Shown here: piece after piece, positions 16,826 through 25,878 of the stretch
Position numbering within the stretch: position 1 is the stretch's first letter
Layout of the letters: each line of letters opens with the position of its first letter
Assembly: GCF_029674545.1 (NCBI RefSeq)
Contig: NZ_CP121354.1
Location: forward strand, 372,001-436,000
Direction: 5' to 3'
DNA length: 64,000 nucleotides
Source of the DNA: Mesorhizobium sp. WSM4904
GTDB taxonomy: Bacteria > Pseudomonadota > Alphaproteobacteria > Rhizobiales > Rhizobiaceae
Translations under genes and position numbers: made by a program
Notes under the pieces: generated by a model
Databases searched by the model: none
What the model was told of the DNA's origin: nothing
The model's input: the letters and a program-made list of their open reading frames with translations, nothing else

Positions 16826-17137
16826 CTAGCCTACCTTCGCCTTCTTCAGAACCTCATTTATCCTGGCCTGCCAGCCCTTGCCCGTCGCCTTGAACTTGCT
16901 GATGACATCCTGATCAAGGCGGATGGACACGATCTGCTTGGGTTTCTCCGCGGCTGGCCGGCCACGAGCGCGCCTTATGCTCTCGAAAAGCTCCGGAAGC
17001 GCTTTCGCGAAAGGCGCGGCTTGCGCCAGTTGTTCATCGGTTGCCTCCGCATCGTCAGGGTCAGCAGCAATCTGTTTTTGAATTTCCGCCTCGTCCTCGT
17101 CGGTAAGCGGTCGAATGCGTCGTTTATGGGTGCTCAT
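16826..17137 (-). CDS. brnA: BrnA family antitoxin
   Basis: 103 residues from the ATG at 17137 (MSTHKRRIRPLTDEDEAEI). The C-terminal half has the BrnA ribbon-helix-helix pattern: KQIVSIRLDQDVISKFKATGKGWQARINEVLKK, in which the strand residues and GWQARIN are typical. BrnA neutralises BrnT and represses the operon. The start overlaps the end of brnT by 14 bases. The first 60 residues are acidic and longer than in many BrnA proteins. Confidence 0.85.
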   Translation of the reverse strand: MSTHKRRIRPLTDEDEAEIQKQIAADPDDAEATDEQLAQAAPFAKALPELFESIRRARGRPAAEKPKQIVSIRLDQDVISKFKATGKGWQARINEVLKKAKVG

Positions 17138-17348
17138 ACGCTGACCTTTCCTTTCGGCTGGCACGACGCATCGAGATTACCGAAATCGCTTCGGAACCAA
17201 GCGGCTTGAAGATAACGGCGAGAATGGTCTGCCTGAACTCGCCAATCGCCATTAACCGGCCAGCCTTGGCTGGTAGAACGATTGAAGTCGCAAAAAAATC
17301 GAGATCGAGATCGGCGAAGTCTAGACCCCGGTTTTCGAGGTTCGTCAC
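17124..17348 (-). CDS. brnT: BrnT family toxin, start codon uncertain
   Basis: Read from the GTG at 17348 it gives 74 residues; BrnT proteins are about 90. The sequence matches BrnT (NLENRGLDFADLDLDFF, LAVIFKPLGSEAISVISMRRASRKERSAYE). Upstream, in the same frame, the codons spell KIVWDEPKR, the normal BrnT N-terminus, but the expected ATG is a CTG at 17376-17378 and an in-frame stop lies three codons before it. Translation must therefore use CTG, or GTG with loss of the first strand. BrnT is a ribonuclease. Confidence 0.75.
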   Translation of the reverse strand: MTNLENRGLDFADLDLDFFATSIVLPAKAGRLMAIGEFRQTILAVIFKPLGSEAISVISMRRASRKERSAYEHP

Positions 17349-17422
17349 ACGCTTCGGCTCATCCCAAACGATTTTCAGGCGAGATCATCCAGTGCGTCTG
17401 CGTCGGGCCAAAGTGAATAAAC

Positions 17423-17451
17423 GTAATACATAAATTAGTGCAGCAGCGCAA
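17423..17451 (-). promoter_or_regulatory. Candidate sigma70-like promoter of brnTA
   Basis: On the minus strand TTGCGC (17451-17446) and TATTAC (17428-17423) are separated by 17 bases, in an AT-rich stretch that contrasts with the GC-rich surroundings. The predicted start is about 40 bases before the BrnT coding region. BrnA usually represses such a promoter. Confidence 0.4.
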
Positions 17452-17555
17452 GTTCAGAGTTAAATGATCGGGGCCGGTCTCAGCATCGTGACAGGTCGCA
17501 TATTTCGCTGCGCCAGTCGCGAATAGCGTTGAAAGTCGTCGCCAGGCAAGGCGTT

Positions 17556-19550
17556 ATGCGGCCCATGAAAACCGTCACCGATTTCCCCCGCAAGGTCGTC
17601 GAATTTCCCGATATGGGTATCGTCATGCCGGACGGCTGCCGGCTGTCGGCGCGCATCTGGATGCCTGAGGATGCGGCCGACAATCCCGTGCCGGCGATCC
17701 TCGAGCACCTGCCCTACCGCAAGCGCGACGGAACCATCTTCCGCGATGAGCTGACGCATCCCTATTTCGCCGGCCATGGCTACGCCTCGATCCGCGTCGA
17801 CATGCGCGGCAACGGCGATTCCGAAGGGCTGATGGACGACGAATATTCCGAGCAGGAATTGCAGGACGCCTGCGACGTCATCGCCTGGGCGGCCGCGCAG
17901 CCGTGGTGCAACGGCAATGTCGGCATGATGGGCATCTCCTGGGGCGGCTTCAACTGCCTGCAGGTGGCGGCCAAACAGCCGCCGGCGCTGAAGGCGGTGA
18001 TCAGCCTGTGCTCGACCGTCGACCGCTATGCCGACGACATCCACTACAAGGGTGGCTGCCTGCTGCTCGAAAATTTCGGCTGGGCCTCGACGATGCTCTC
18101 CTACTCGTCGCGGCCGCCGGATCCGGAAATCGCCGGCGGCAACCGCTGGCGCGACCTTTGGCTCAGCCGGCTGGAGAACCAGCCCTTCCTTCTGCCGCTC
18201 TGGCTCAGCCACCAGCATCGCGACGGCTACTGGAAACGCGGCTCGATCTGCGAGGATTTTTCCGCCGTTCATGTGGCCGTGCTGTCGATCGGCGGCTGGC
18301 ATGACGGGTACCGCAACACGATCTCCAACCTCGTCACCAACATCCGGTCGCCGGTCAAAGGCATCGTCGGTCCCTGGATCCACAAATACCCGCATTACGC
18401 GGGACCCAATCCTGCCATCGGCTTCCTGCAGGAGGCATTGCGCTGGTGGGATCGCTGGCTGAAGGGTGCGGCGACCGGCGTCGAGGCGGACCCGGACTAC
18501 CGCGCCTATGTGATGGACAGCGTGCGGCCGGCCCGCTGGCACCCGGAGCGGCCGGGCCGCTGGATTGCGGAACAGGAATGGCCGTCGTCCAACATCAAGG
18601 TGCAGGCGATCGGGCTCATTGCCGACGGCGCCAAGCCGGCAATCGTCGCCACGCCGCAAAACTGCGGACTGGCCGGCGGCGAGTATTTTCCCTTCACCTT
18701 CGGTCCCGAGCTGCCGGGCGACCAGCGCCCCGACGACGCGCTTTCGGTGTGTTTCGACCAGCCGGAACTCGCCGAGGCGATCGACATCGTCGGCGCGCCG
18801 GAGCTTGACATCAGGGTTGCCGCGGACCGCCGTCAGGCCAACATCGCGGTGCGGCTCTGCGACGTGCATCCCGACGGCGCCTCGGAACTGATTTCCTATG
18901 GCGTGCTCAATCTCACCCATCGCAACTCGCATGAATTCCCGGAAGCGCTGGTGCCGGGCGAGGCGGTCTCGGCGCGCGTCGTGCTCGACCAGTGCGCCTA
19001 CCGGGTGCCGGCGGGCCACAAACTGCGCATTGCCGTCTCAAATGCCTACTGGCCGATGATCTGGCCGTCGCCTGAGCCGGTGAGGCTCGAATTGGCGGCG
19101 GCAACGCTCAAGCTGCCGTTGCGCCCGCTGGCGAAAGGCGACGAGGTTTCCTTCGCCGAACCGGAAGGCGCGACACCCTGGGCGACCGAGACGATCAGGC
19201 CCGCCAATTCGGAACGGCACATCGACCGCAACGAGAAGACCGGGGTCGTCACGCTTTCCATAACCGACGATTTCGGCGAGGTGCGCGACCTTGCGCATGG
19301 GCTCGTCCATGGCAGCATCGTCCGGGAGATTTGGGCGATCCATCCCGACGATCCGGAATCCGCCACCGGCAGCACGCACTGGACGCAGACCTTCTCGCGA
19401 AATGAGTGGTCGGTGCGCACCGAAACTTTTGCCGACATGCGCTGCGACGCGCAAAACTTCGTTCTCAGCGCCAGGATCGAGGCCTATGAGGGCAACAAAC
19501 TGGTGTTCGAGCGCGATTTCGAGCAGGCGATTCCACGCGCCCTCGTCTGA
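17556..19550 (+). CDS. CocE/NonD family serine hydrolase (X-Pro dipeptidyl-peptidase-like)
   Basis: 664 residues from the ATG at 17556, preceded by AAGG; an ATG at 17565 is also possible. The alpha/beta hydrolase domain has LPYRKRDGT, RVDMRGNGDSEG and the nucleophile elbow GISWGG with Ser128. The C-terminal X-Pro peptidase jelly-roll domain starts near residue 340 and includes QCAYRVPAGHKLRIAVSNAYWP. Such enzymes cleave peptides, amides or acyl esters. No signal peptide is visible. It sits before a peptide-type ABC transporter in the same direction, suggesting that it processes the imported compound. Confidence 0.9.
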   Translation: MRPMKTVTDFPRKVVEFPDMGIVMPDGCRLSARIWMPEDAADNPVPAILEHLPYRKRDGTIFRDELTHPYFAGHGYASIRVDMRGNGDSEGLMDDEYSEQELQDACDVIAWAAAQPWCNGNVGMMGISWGGFNCLQVAAKQPPALKAVISLCSTVDRYADDIHYKGGCLLLENFGWASTMLSYSSRPPDPEIAGGNRWRDLWLSRLENQPFLLPLWLSHQHRDGYWKRGSICEDFSAVHVAVLSIGGWHDGYRNTISNLVTNIRSPVKGIVGPWIHKYPHYAGPNPAIGFLQEALRWWDRWLKGAATGVEADPDYRAYVMDSVRPARWHPERPGRWIAEQEWPSSNIKVQAIGLIADGAKPAIVATPQNCGLAGGEYFPFTFGPELPGDQRPDDALSVCFDQPELAEAIDIVGAPELDIRVAADRRQANIAVRLCDVHPDGASELISYGVLNLTHRNSHEFPEALVPGEAVSARVVLDQCAYRVPAGHKLRIAVSNAYWPMIWPSPEPVRLELAAATLKLPLRPLAKGDEVSFAEPEGATPWATETIRPANSERHIDRNEKTGVVTLSITDDFGEVRDLAHGLVHGSIVREIWAIHPDDPESATGSTHWTQTFSRNEWSVRTETFADMRCDAQNFVLSARIEAYEGNKLVFERDFEQAIPRALV

Positions 19551-19699
19551 CCGCTGACAAGATTGGGCCAATTGCGACGCGCCATTTACGCCACGGCATG
19601 TCGCATTCGGTCTTGCCTGCTGCTTTCCGTTGCGGTCATTATCTCCTCCAACAAGTAGAAACGACCATAAGGTCGGACCATCAGAGTGAGGAACCCATA

Positions 19700-21286
19700 A
19701 TGACAAACGAACTCGACTATCTCAGCCGTCGCGTCGCCGCCGGCAAGCTCAGCCGTCGCGACTTCCTTGGCCGTGCCGCCGCGCTCGGCGTCGCGGCACC
19801 CTTCGCCAATTCGCTGCTTTCGAGCGCGGCCCGCGCCGCCGGCCCGGTCAAGGGCGGCACGCTGAAGGCCGGCCTGGTCGGCGGTGAATCCACCAACAGC
19901 CTCGATCCGGCGCTGATGATGACGCAGGTGCCCTTCGCCTTCGGCAAGTGCTGGGGCGAAATGATCGTCGAGCTTTCCCCCGACGGCAAGCTCGAGAACC
20001 GCATCGCCGAGGAGATCGGCTCTTCGGACGACGCCAAAGTCTGGACGCTGAAGATCCGCGACGGCGTCGAATTCCACAACGGCAAGACCGTGACTGCCGA
20101 GGACGTCGCCGCGACGCTCGAACGTCATTCGGACGAGAAGTCTAAGTCCGGCGCGCTGGGCTACATGAAAGGCATCGAGACCATCAAGGCCAGCGGCAAG
20201 GAAGTGGTGCTGACGCTCAAGGAGCCGAATGCCGACCTTCCGTATCTGCTCAGCGACTATCACCTGATCGTCCAGCCGAATGGCGGCAAGGACAAGCCCG
20301 ATGCCGGCATCGGCGCCGGTCCCTACAAGGTCAAGGTCAACGAGCCCGGCGTGCGCCATGTCGGCGAGCGGTTCGCCAATTACTGGCAGGGCGACAAGAT
20401 GGGCCATGCCGACCAGGTCGAAGTCGTCGTCATCAACGACGCGACGGCGCGCACGGCGGCCTTGCAGGGCGGCCAGGTCAACATGATCAACCGCGTCGAG
20501 CCGAAGATCGTCGACCTGATCAAGCGCGTGCCGGGCGTCACCATCCGCAACCACTCCGGTCCCGGCCACTACGTGTTCATCATGCACTGCAACACGGCGC
20601 CGTTCGACAACAACGACCTCAGGATGGCGCTGAAACTGGCGATCGACCGCGAGGAGATGCTGAACAAGGTGCTGCGCGGCTACGGCTCGCTCGGCAACGA
20701 CTTCCCGATCAATGCATCCTATCCGCTGTTCACCGAGATCGAGCAGCGCAAATACGATCCGGACAAGGCCAAGTTCCACTACAAGAAGTCGGGCCATGAC
20801 GGCTCCATCCTGCTCCGGACCTCGGACGTGGCATTCCCGGGCGCCGTCGACGCGGCACAGCTTTACCAGCAGAGCGCGGCCAAGGCCGGCATCAAGCTCG
20901 AGATCAAGCGCGAGCCGGGCGACGGCTACTGGAACGAGGTCTGGAACAAGCAGCCCTTCTGCGCCTCCTATTGGGGCGGCCGCTCGACCCAGGACCAGAT
21001 GTACTCGACAGCCTACCTGTCGTCGGCCGACTGGAACGACACGCGTTTCAAGCGTCCGGACTTCGACAAGATGGTGCTTGCGGCGCGCGCAGAGCTCGAT
21101 GAGGCCAAGCGCAAGCAGATGTACCACGACATGGCCGTCATGGTGCGCGACGAGGGCGGCCTGATCCTGCCGATGTTCAATCAGTTCATCGACGCCACGG
21201 GGCCGAAAGTCGCGGGCTGGGTGGAGGATCCGCATCAGGAGCTTTGCAACGGCTACGCTTTGGCGAAGTGCTGGCTCGAAGCCTGA
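19700..21286 (+). CDS. ABC transporter substrate-binding protein, family 5 (peptide/opine type)
   Basis: 528 residues from the ATG at 19700 with GTGAGG upstream. A twin-arginine style leader (LSRRDFLGRAAALGVAAPFA) ends near ALA-type residues about 45. The SBP_bac_5 domain follows: GGTLKAGLVGG, SDDAKVWTLKIRDGVEFHNGKTVTAEDV (family signature), and repeated lobes to residue 528. It captures a peptide-like ligand in the periplasm for the permeases encoded immediately downstream. A longer reading from 19598 lacks signal character. The Tat-type leader is usual for this subgroup in rhizobia. Confidence 0.93.
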   Translation: MTNELDYLSRRVAAGKLSRRDFLGRAAALGVAAPFANSLLSSAARAAGPVKGGTLKAGLVGGESTNSLDPALMMTQVPFAFGKCWGEMIVELSPDGKLENRIAEEIGSSDDAKVWTLKIRDGVEFHNGKTVTAEDVAATLERHSDEKSKSGALGYMKGIETIKASGKEVVLTLKEPNADLPYLLSDYHLIVQPNGGKDKPDAGIGAGPYKVKVNEPGVRHVGERFANYWQGDKMGHADQVEVVVINDATARTAALQGGQVNMINRVEPKIVDLIKRVPGVTIRNHSGPGHYVFIMHCNTAPFDNNDLRMALKLAIDREEMLNKVLRGYGSLGNDFPINASYPLFTEIEQRKYDPDKAKFHYKKSGHDGSILLRTSDVAFPGAVDAAQLYQQSAAKAGIKLEIKREPGDGYWNEVWNKQPFCASYWGGRSTQDQMYSTAYLSSADWNDTRFKRPDFDKMVLAARAELDEAKRKQMYHDMAVMVRDEGGLILPMFNQFIDATGPKVAGWVEDPHQELCNGYALAKCWLEA

Positions 21287-21302
21287 GCACGGCCTTGCGG
21301 AG

Positions 21303-22262
21303 ATGTCCTCACCCATCGTGAAACTGGTGGCCCAGCGCATTGCGCTGGGCATCCTCCTTCTGCTGGCCGTTTCGGTCCTGATCTTCGCCGGTACGCAGAT
21401 CCTGCCCGGCGATGTCGCGCAAGCCATTCTCGGACAATCGGCGACGCCGGAGTCGCTGGCCAACCTGCGCGAGCAGCTCGGGCTCAACCAGCCCGCCTAT
21501 ATCCGCTACTTCCACTGGCTGGGCGGGGTGCTCACCGGCGACCTCGGCACGGCCATGTCGAGCGGGCAGGACATCGCGACATCGATCAAGGAACGGCTGT
21601 GGAACACGCTTTTCCTGGCCTTCTGGGCGGCGATCGTCGCCATTCCGCTGGCGATCACGCTGGGCCTTATCGCGGTTCGCTATCGCAATGGCTGGGTCGA
21701 CAAGCTGATCTCAGGCGTGGCGCTCGCCTCGACTTCCTTCCCGGAGTTCTTCATCGGCTATCTGCTGGTCTTCTATTTCGCAGTCCAGCACCAGTGGTTC
21801 CCCGCGATCTCCACCGTCTACGACGGAATGTCTCTCGGCGAACGCCTGCAGGCGATCGCGCTGCCGGCGGCGGCTCTGACGCTTGTGGTGCTCGCCCACA
21901 TGATGCGCATGACGCGCGCGGCGATCCTCAACGTCATGCAGTCGGCCTATGTCGAGACGGCGGAGCTCAAGGGGCTCTCGGCCTTCGCGGTCATCCGCAA
22001 GCACGCGTTCCCGAATGCGATCGCGCCGATCATCAACGTCGTGATGCTGAACCTCGCCTATCTGGTGGTCGGCGTCGTCGTGGTCGAGGTGATTTTCGTA
22101 TATCCGGGCATGGGCCAGTATCTCGTCGACCACGTCACCAAACGCGACGTTCCCGTCGTGCAGGCGGTCGGCCTGATCTTCGCGGCCGTCTATATCAGCC
22201 TCAACATCATCGCGGACATCGCGGCGATCGTCGCCAATCCGCGGCTCAGGCATCCGAAGTAA
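21303..22262 (+). CDS. ABC transporter permease, DppB-like
   Basis: 319 residues, six predicted membrane segments, starting with LGILLLLAVSVLIFAGTQILPGD. The conserved ETAELKGLSAFAVIRKHAFPNAIAPII loop is the EAA motif that contacts the ATPase. Spacing to the upstream binding protein is 16 bases and to the next permease 15 bases, so the operon order is binding protein, permease 1, permease 2, fused ATPase. Confidence 0.94.
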   Translation: MSSPIVKLVAQRIALGILLLLAVSVLIFAGTQILPGDVAQAILGQSATPESLANLREQLGLNQPAYIRYFHWLGGVLTGDLGTAMSSGQDIATSIKERLWNTLFLAFWAAIVAIPLAITLGLIAVRYRNGWVDKLISGVALASTSFPEFFIGYLLVFYFAVQHQWFPAISTVYDGMSLGERLQAIALPAAALTLVVLAHMMRMTRAAILNVMQSAYVETAELKGLSAFAVIRKHAFPNAIAPIINVVMLNLAYLVVGVVVVEVIFVYPGMGQYLVDHVTKRDVPVVQAVGLIFAAVYISLNIIADIAAIVANPRLRHPK

Positions 22263-22277
22263 AGGGAGGCGGCGGAT

Positions 22278-23102
22278 ATGCTCGACATCAGACGCATTCC
22301 CCTGCCTTCGCTGATCGGCCTGGTGCTGACGGCGCTGTTCGTGCTGGCGGCAATCTTCGCGCCGCTGATCGCGCCGCACGGCAACGGCGAGATCGTCGGC
22401 GATGTCTGGGAGACGATGTCGTCGGCGCATTGGCTGGGCACCGACAATCTCGGCCGCGATCTCTTGTCCCGCATGATCTATGGCGCACGCATCACGCTGT
22501 TCATCGCGGTGCTGGCGACGGCGCTCTCCTTTTCGCTCGGCGCCATCCTCGGCTTTTCGGCGGCGGTGTTCGGCGGCTGGTACGACACGGTCCTGTCGCG
22601 TCTCGTCGACCTCTTGATGTCGATCCCGACCCTGATCATGGGCCTCGTCGTGCTGTCGGTGCTGCCGTCCAACCTGGTGACGCTGATCCTGGTCATGGGC
22701 ATCCTCGACTCGACCCGCGTCTATCGCCTGTCGCGCGCGGTGGCGGTCGACATCAACGTCATGGACTATGTCGAAGCCGCCAAGCTGCGCGGCGAAGGCA
22801 GCGGCTGGATCATCTTCCGCGAGATCCTGCCCAATGCGCTATCGCCGCTGGTCTCGGAACTCGGCCTGCGCTTCATCTATGCCGTGCTTTTCCTGTCGAC
22901 GCTCTCCTTCCTCGGCCTCGGCGTGCAGCCGCCGGACGCCGACTGGGGCGGCATGGTGAAGGAAAACAAAGACGGCATCGTTTTCGGCATTCCGGCGGCG
23001 CTCATCCCGGCGGCAGCGATCGCGGCGCTGGCGATCTCCGTCAACCTCGTCGCCGACTGGGTGCTCAACCGCACGACCAGCCTGAAGGGAGGGCGCGGGT
23101 AA
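22278..23102 (+). CDS. ABC transporter permease, DppC-like
   Basis: 274 residues. The N-terminal segment LIGLVLTALFVLAAIFAPLIAPHG is the OppC_N region, followed by GTDNLGRDLLSRMIYGARITL and the EAA loop YVEAAKLRGEGSGWIIFREILPNAL. Ribosome site GGGAGG lies before the ATG. The stop codon TAATG overlaps the ATPase start by one base. It pairs with the DppB-like permease as the second half of the channel. Confidence 0.94.
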   Translation: MLDIRRIPLPSLIGLVLTALFVLAAIFAPLIAPHGNGEIVGDVWETMSSAHWLGTDNLGRDLLSRMIYGARITLFIAVLATALSFSLGAILGFSAAVFGGWYDTVLSRLVDLLMSIPTLIMGLVVLSVLPSNLVTLILVMGILDSTRVYRLSRAVAVDINVMDYVEAAKLRGEGSGWIIFREILPNALSPLVSELGLRFIYAVLFLSTLSFLGLGVQPPDADWGGMVKENKDGIVFGIPAALIPAAAIAALAISVNLVADWVLNRTTSLKGGRG

Positions 23103-24757
23103 TGGCTGACAGCAAAGCGAATTCCGGCCGGCTCCTCGACATCCGCAATCTGCGCATCGAGGCGACCGTCTATCCGCCCGGCGAGGCGCCGAAGACGATC
23201 ACCCTGGTCCACGACGTCTCGCTGACGCTGGAGAAGGGCAAGGTGCTCGGCCTGATCGGCGAGTCCGGCGCCGGCAAGTCGACCATCGGCCTGTCGTCGA
23301 TGGGCTACGGCCGTGGCGGCGTACGCATCACCGGCGGCGAGGTCATCCTCAACGGCCGCGATATCCTGAAGGGCGGCAAGGACGGCTTGCGCAAGCTTCG
23401 CGGCCGCGAAGTGTGCTATGTCGCGCAGTCGGCGGCGGCGGCCTTCAATCCGGCCCACCGGCTGATGGATCAGGTGGTGGAGGCCGCGCTCCTGCACGGC
23501 ACGGCGACCCGGGCGGAAGCCGAGAAACGCGCCGTCGCGCTGTTCAAGAAGCTCAGCCTGCCCAACCCCGAAACCATTGGCGAGCGCTTCCCGCATCAGG
23601 TCTCCGGCGGCCAGTTGCAGCGCGTGATGACGGCGATGGCGCTCTGCTCCGAGCCTGACCTGATCGTCTTCGACGAGCCGACCACGGCGCTCGACGTGAC
23701 GACGCAGATCGACGTGCTGGCGGCGATTAAGGACGCCATCCGCGACACTCATGTCGCGGCTCTATACATCACCCACGACCTCGCCGTCGTCGCGCAGGTG
23801 TCGGACGAGATCATGGTGCTGCGCCATGGCCGGCTGGTCGAGTGGGGCGGCACGCGACAGATCATCAAGGAGCCGCGCCAGGAATACACCAACGCGCTCG
23901 TCTCCGTGCATGAGATCGAGCACCAGGAGCAGCAGCCCGGCACAGCGCCGGTGCTGTCGGTGAAGAACGTGACGGCCGCCTATGGCGGCGGCCACGTCAA
24001 GGTGCTGAAGAACGTCTCGGTCGATATCCATCCGGGCCAGACGCTGGCCGTCGTCGGCGAGAGCGGTTCCGGCAAATCGACGCTGGCGCGCGCCATCACC
24101 GGACTGCTGCCGCCGGAGCAAGGCAGCGTCGTCTTCGACGGCCGCACGCTCGCCAACCGGCTGGCCGACCGGCCGAAGGAAGACCTGCGCCAATTGCAGA
24201 TGATCTACCAGATGGCCGACGTGGCGATGAACCCGCGCCAGACCGTGGGCACCATCATCGGCCGGCCGCTGGAGTTCTATTTCGGCATGAAGGGCCGCGA
24301 ACGCGACAAGCGCGTCGCCGAGCTGCTCGACGAGATCGAGATGGGCAAGGGCTTCGTCGACCGCTATCCGGCCGAGCTTTCCGGTGGTCAGAAGCAGCGC
24401 GTCTGCATCGCCCGCTCGCTCGCCGCCAAGCCGAAGCTGATCATCTGCGACGAGGTGACGTCGGCGCTCGACCCGCTGGTCGCGCACGGCATCCTCAAGC
24501 TGCTCCTCAATTTGCAGCAGATCGAGAAGGTGGCCTATCTCTTCATCACCCATGATCTTGCGACGGTGAAGTCGATCGCCGACTCCATCGCGGTGATGTA
24601 TCGCGGCGAGGTGGTGCGCTACGGCTCCAAGAGCAAGGTGCTGACGCCGCCCTTCGACGCCTATACCGACCTTCTGTTGTCCTCCGTCCCCGAAATGGAG
24701 ATCGGCTGGCTGGAAAAGGCGATCGCGGGCCGGCGCATGGAGAGCGCGGGCAACTGA
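23102..24757 (+). CDS. Fused two-domain ABC transporter ATPase (DppD-DppF type)
   Basis: 551 residues containing two complete nucleotide-binding domains. Domain 1: Walker A GESGAGKS at 53-60, signature VSGGQLQR, Walker B LIVFDEP, switch ITHDLAVV. Domain 2 from about residue 285: Walker A GESGSGKS near 319-326, signature LSGGQKQR, Walker B LIICDEV, switch ITHDLATV. The order equals DppD plus DppF in one chain, as in GsiA and YejF. The second Walker B ends in DEV instead of DEP, with the catalytic Glu kept. A much longer same-frame reading from 21599 is an artefact of high GC. Confidence 0.95.
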   Translation: MADSKANSGRLLDIRNLRIEATVYPPGEAPKTITLVHDVSLTLEKGKVLGLIGESGAGKSTIGLSSMGYGRGGVRITGGEVILNGRDILKGGKDGLRKLRGREVCYVAQSAAAAFNPAHRLMDQVVEAALLHGTATRAEAEKRAVALFKKLSLPNPETIGERFPHQVSGGQLQRVMTAMALCSEPDLIVFDEPTTALDVTTQIDVLAAIKDAIRDTHVAALYITHDLAVVAQVSDEIMVLRHGRLVEWGGTRQIIKEPRQEYTNALVSVHEIEHQEQQPGTAPVLSVKNVTAAYGGGHVKVLKNVSVDIHPGQTLAVVGESGSGKSTLARAITGLLPPEQGSVVFDGRTLANRLADRPKEDLRQLQMIYQMADVAMNPRQTVGTIIGRPLEFYFGMKGRERDKRVAELLDEIEMGKGFVDRYPAELSGGQKQRVCIARSLAAKPKLIICDEVTSALDPLVAHGILKLLLNLQQIEKVAYLFITHDLATVKSIADSIAVMYRGEVVRYGSKSKVLTPPFDAYTDLLLSSVPEMEIGWLEKAIAGRRMESAGN

Positions 24758-24852
24758 AGCGCGTCGCGATCTTTCAGATTCGCTCCATGCGCTTTAGGTT
24801 TTTGATTTTACGCATGTCTCCCGAAACCGGTTCCCACTTTCGGGAGACATGC
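24758..24852. repeat. Dispersed repeat (family R4) with 15-bp hairpin
   Basis: GCATGTCTCCCGAAA (24812-24826) pairs perfectly with TTTCGGGAGACATGC (24838-24852). The left part (GATCTTTCAGATTCGCTCCATGCGCTTTA) recurs in inverted orientation at 33388-33440 before aglF. It separates the transporter from the downstream phosphodiesterase and may reduce read-through. Confidence 0.7.
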
Positions 24853-24937
24853 TTTAAGCTGGTTTCCTCTTCTCTTCGCTTCTGAGCCTTGGCCGGATCG
24901 GCCAAGGCTCCGATGCTGATCTCTCCCGCAAGACCGC

Positions 24938-25789
24938 ATGGAATTGCCTGTGGCGCTCACTTCCAAACTGCTGCTCATCATCCTCGACGGCGTGCCCTAC
25001 CGGAACTGGCGCCGGCTGATGGGCAATCTCGAAGGCTGGGTGCAGTCCGGCGAGGCGCAGGTGTGGAAGATGCGCTCCGTGCTGCCGTCAACCTCGGCCT
25101 GCTGCTACGCCTCGATCCATACCGGGGTCACGCCGCAGGTGCATGGCATCCTGTCCAACGAGAACCGGTTCCGCGTCGAGCAGCCGGACATCTTCTCGGA
25201 GGTCAGCAAGGCCGGCGGCAAGACGGGCGCGGTAACGCATTCCTACTGGTCGGAATTCTTCCGCTCCCATCCGTTCGACCTCGTCGAGGACATGGAATTC
25301 GACGAGCCTGGCGGGCCGATCACGCATGGCCGCTTCCACACCATGACCGGATACAATCTCAAGAACCAGATGACGCCGAGCGATGTCGACCTGTTCGCGA
25401 CGCTGACGATGCTGACCCGCCGCCACGGCATCGACTACGGCATCCTGCACACCTGCACGCTGGACTCGATGGGCCATCGCTTCGGCCATGATTGCCACGA
25501 GATGGACCATGCCTGCTACGCGATGGACGGCATGCTCGCCGCCTTCCTGCCCGGCTGGCGCGAAGCCGGCTACGAAGTGATCGTCACCGCCGACCACGGC
25601 CAGACGGACCGCGGCCATCACGGCGGCCATGACGACGAGATGCAGGATTTCGCGCTATACTATTTGGGCCCCGGCAAAGGTCCTGCGGCCGACACGCTGC
25701 TCGACCAGTTGCAGCTCGCGCCGACGGTGCTGAGCCGGCTCGGCGTGGGAATACCGGCGACGATGACGGCGAAGGTGTTTTTGGTTTAG
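24938..25789 (+). CDS. Alkaline phosphatase superfamily / nucleotide pyrophosphatase-like phosphodiesterase
   Basis: 283 residues. The N-terminal LLLIILDGVPYRNW supplies the first metal-binding Asp; PSTSACCYASIHTGVTPQVHGI carries the Ser/Thr nucleophile region followed by HG; DSMGHRFGHD and TADHGQTDRGHHGGH give the later metal ligands. This is the metalloenzyme (Phosphodiest/AP) fold. No signal peptide is evident, so it would work in the cytoplasm. It is 180 bases after the ABC transporter in the same direction, with a repeat between, and may act on the imported molecule. The substrate is unknown. Confidence 0.85.
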   Translation: MELPVALTSKLLLIILDGVPYRNWRRLMGNLEGWVQSGEAQVWKMRSVLPSTSACCYASIHTGVTPQVHGILSNENRFRVEQPDIFSEVSKAGGKTGAVTHSYWSEFFRSHPFDLVEDMEFDEPGGPITHGRFHTMTGYNLKNQMTPSDVDLFATLTMLTRRHGIDYGILHTCTLDSMGHRFGHDCHEMDHACYAMDGMLAAFLPGWREAGYEVIVTADHGQTDRGHHGGHDDEMQDFALYYLGPGKGPAADTLLDQLQLAPTVLSRLGVGIPATMTAKVFLV

Positions 25790-25872
25790 CTCCCCCTTTT
25801 CCGCCCGCAAGGGCGAAGATTGGCAGCTTCGATGTCGGCGTTCTTGCAACATTGGAGATTGGCGAAGGCCAA
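25790..25872. repeat. Degenerate half of palindromic repeat family R3
   Basis: Contains GATTGGCAGCTTC, GCGTTCTTG and TTGG.GATTGGCGAAG, which align in order with the inner part of the R3 copy at 49664-49716 (ATTGGCAGCTTCAGCGCTGCC and following). The outer arms are largely lost. It abuts the R2 copy at 25879. Confidence 0.45.
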
Positions 25873-25878
25873 GCAACT

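Noticed and set aside
17460..19019. 519-codon open frame on the minus strand
   Set aside because: Antisense to the CocE hydrolase, whose motifs and codon pattern are clear; shadow frame.
19586..21487. 633-codon open frame on the minus strand
   Set aside because: It is antisense to the ABC binding protein and consists of the Arg/Asp/Val-rich composition typical of high-GC shadow frames; no family signature.
21599..23101. 500-codon upstream extension of the fused ATPase frame
   Set aside because: It overlaps both permeases in another frame; the ATG at 23102 with TAATG coupling is the real start.
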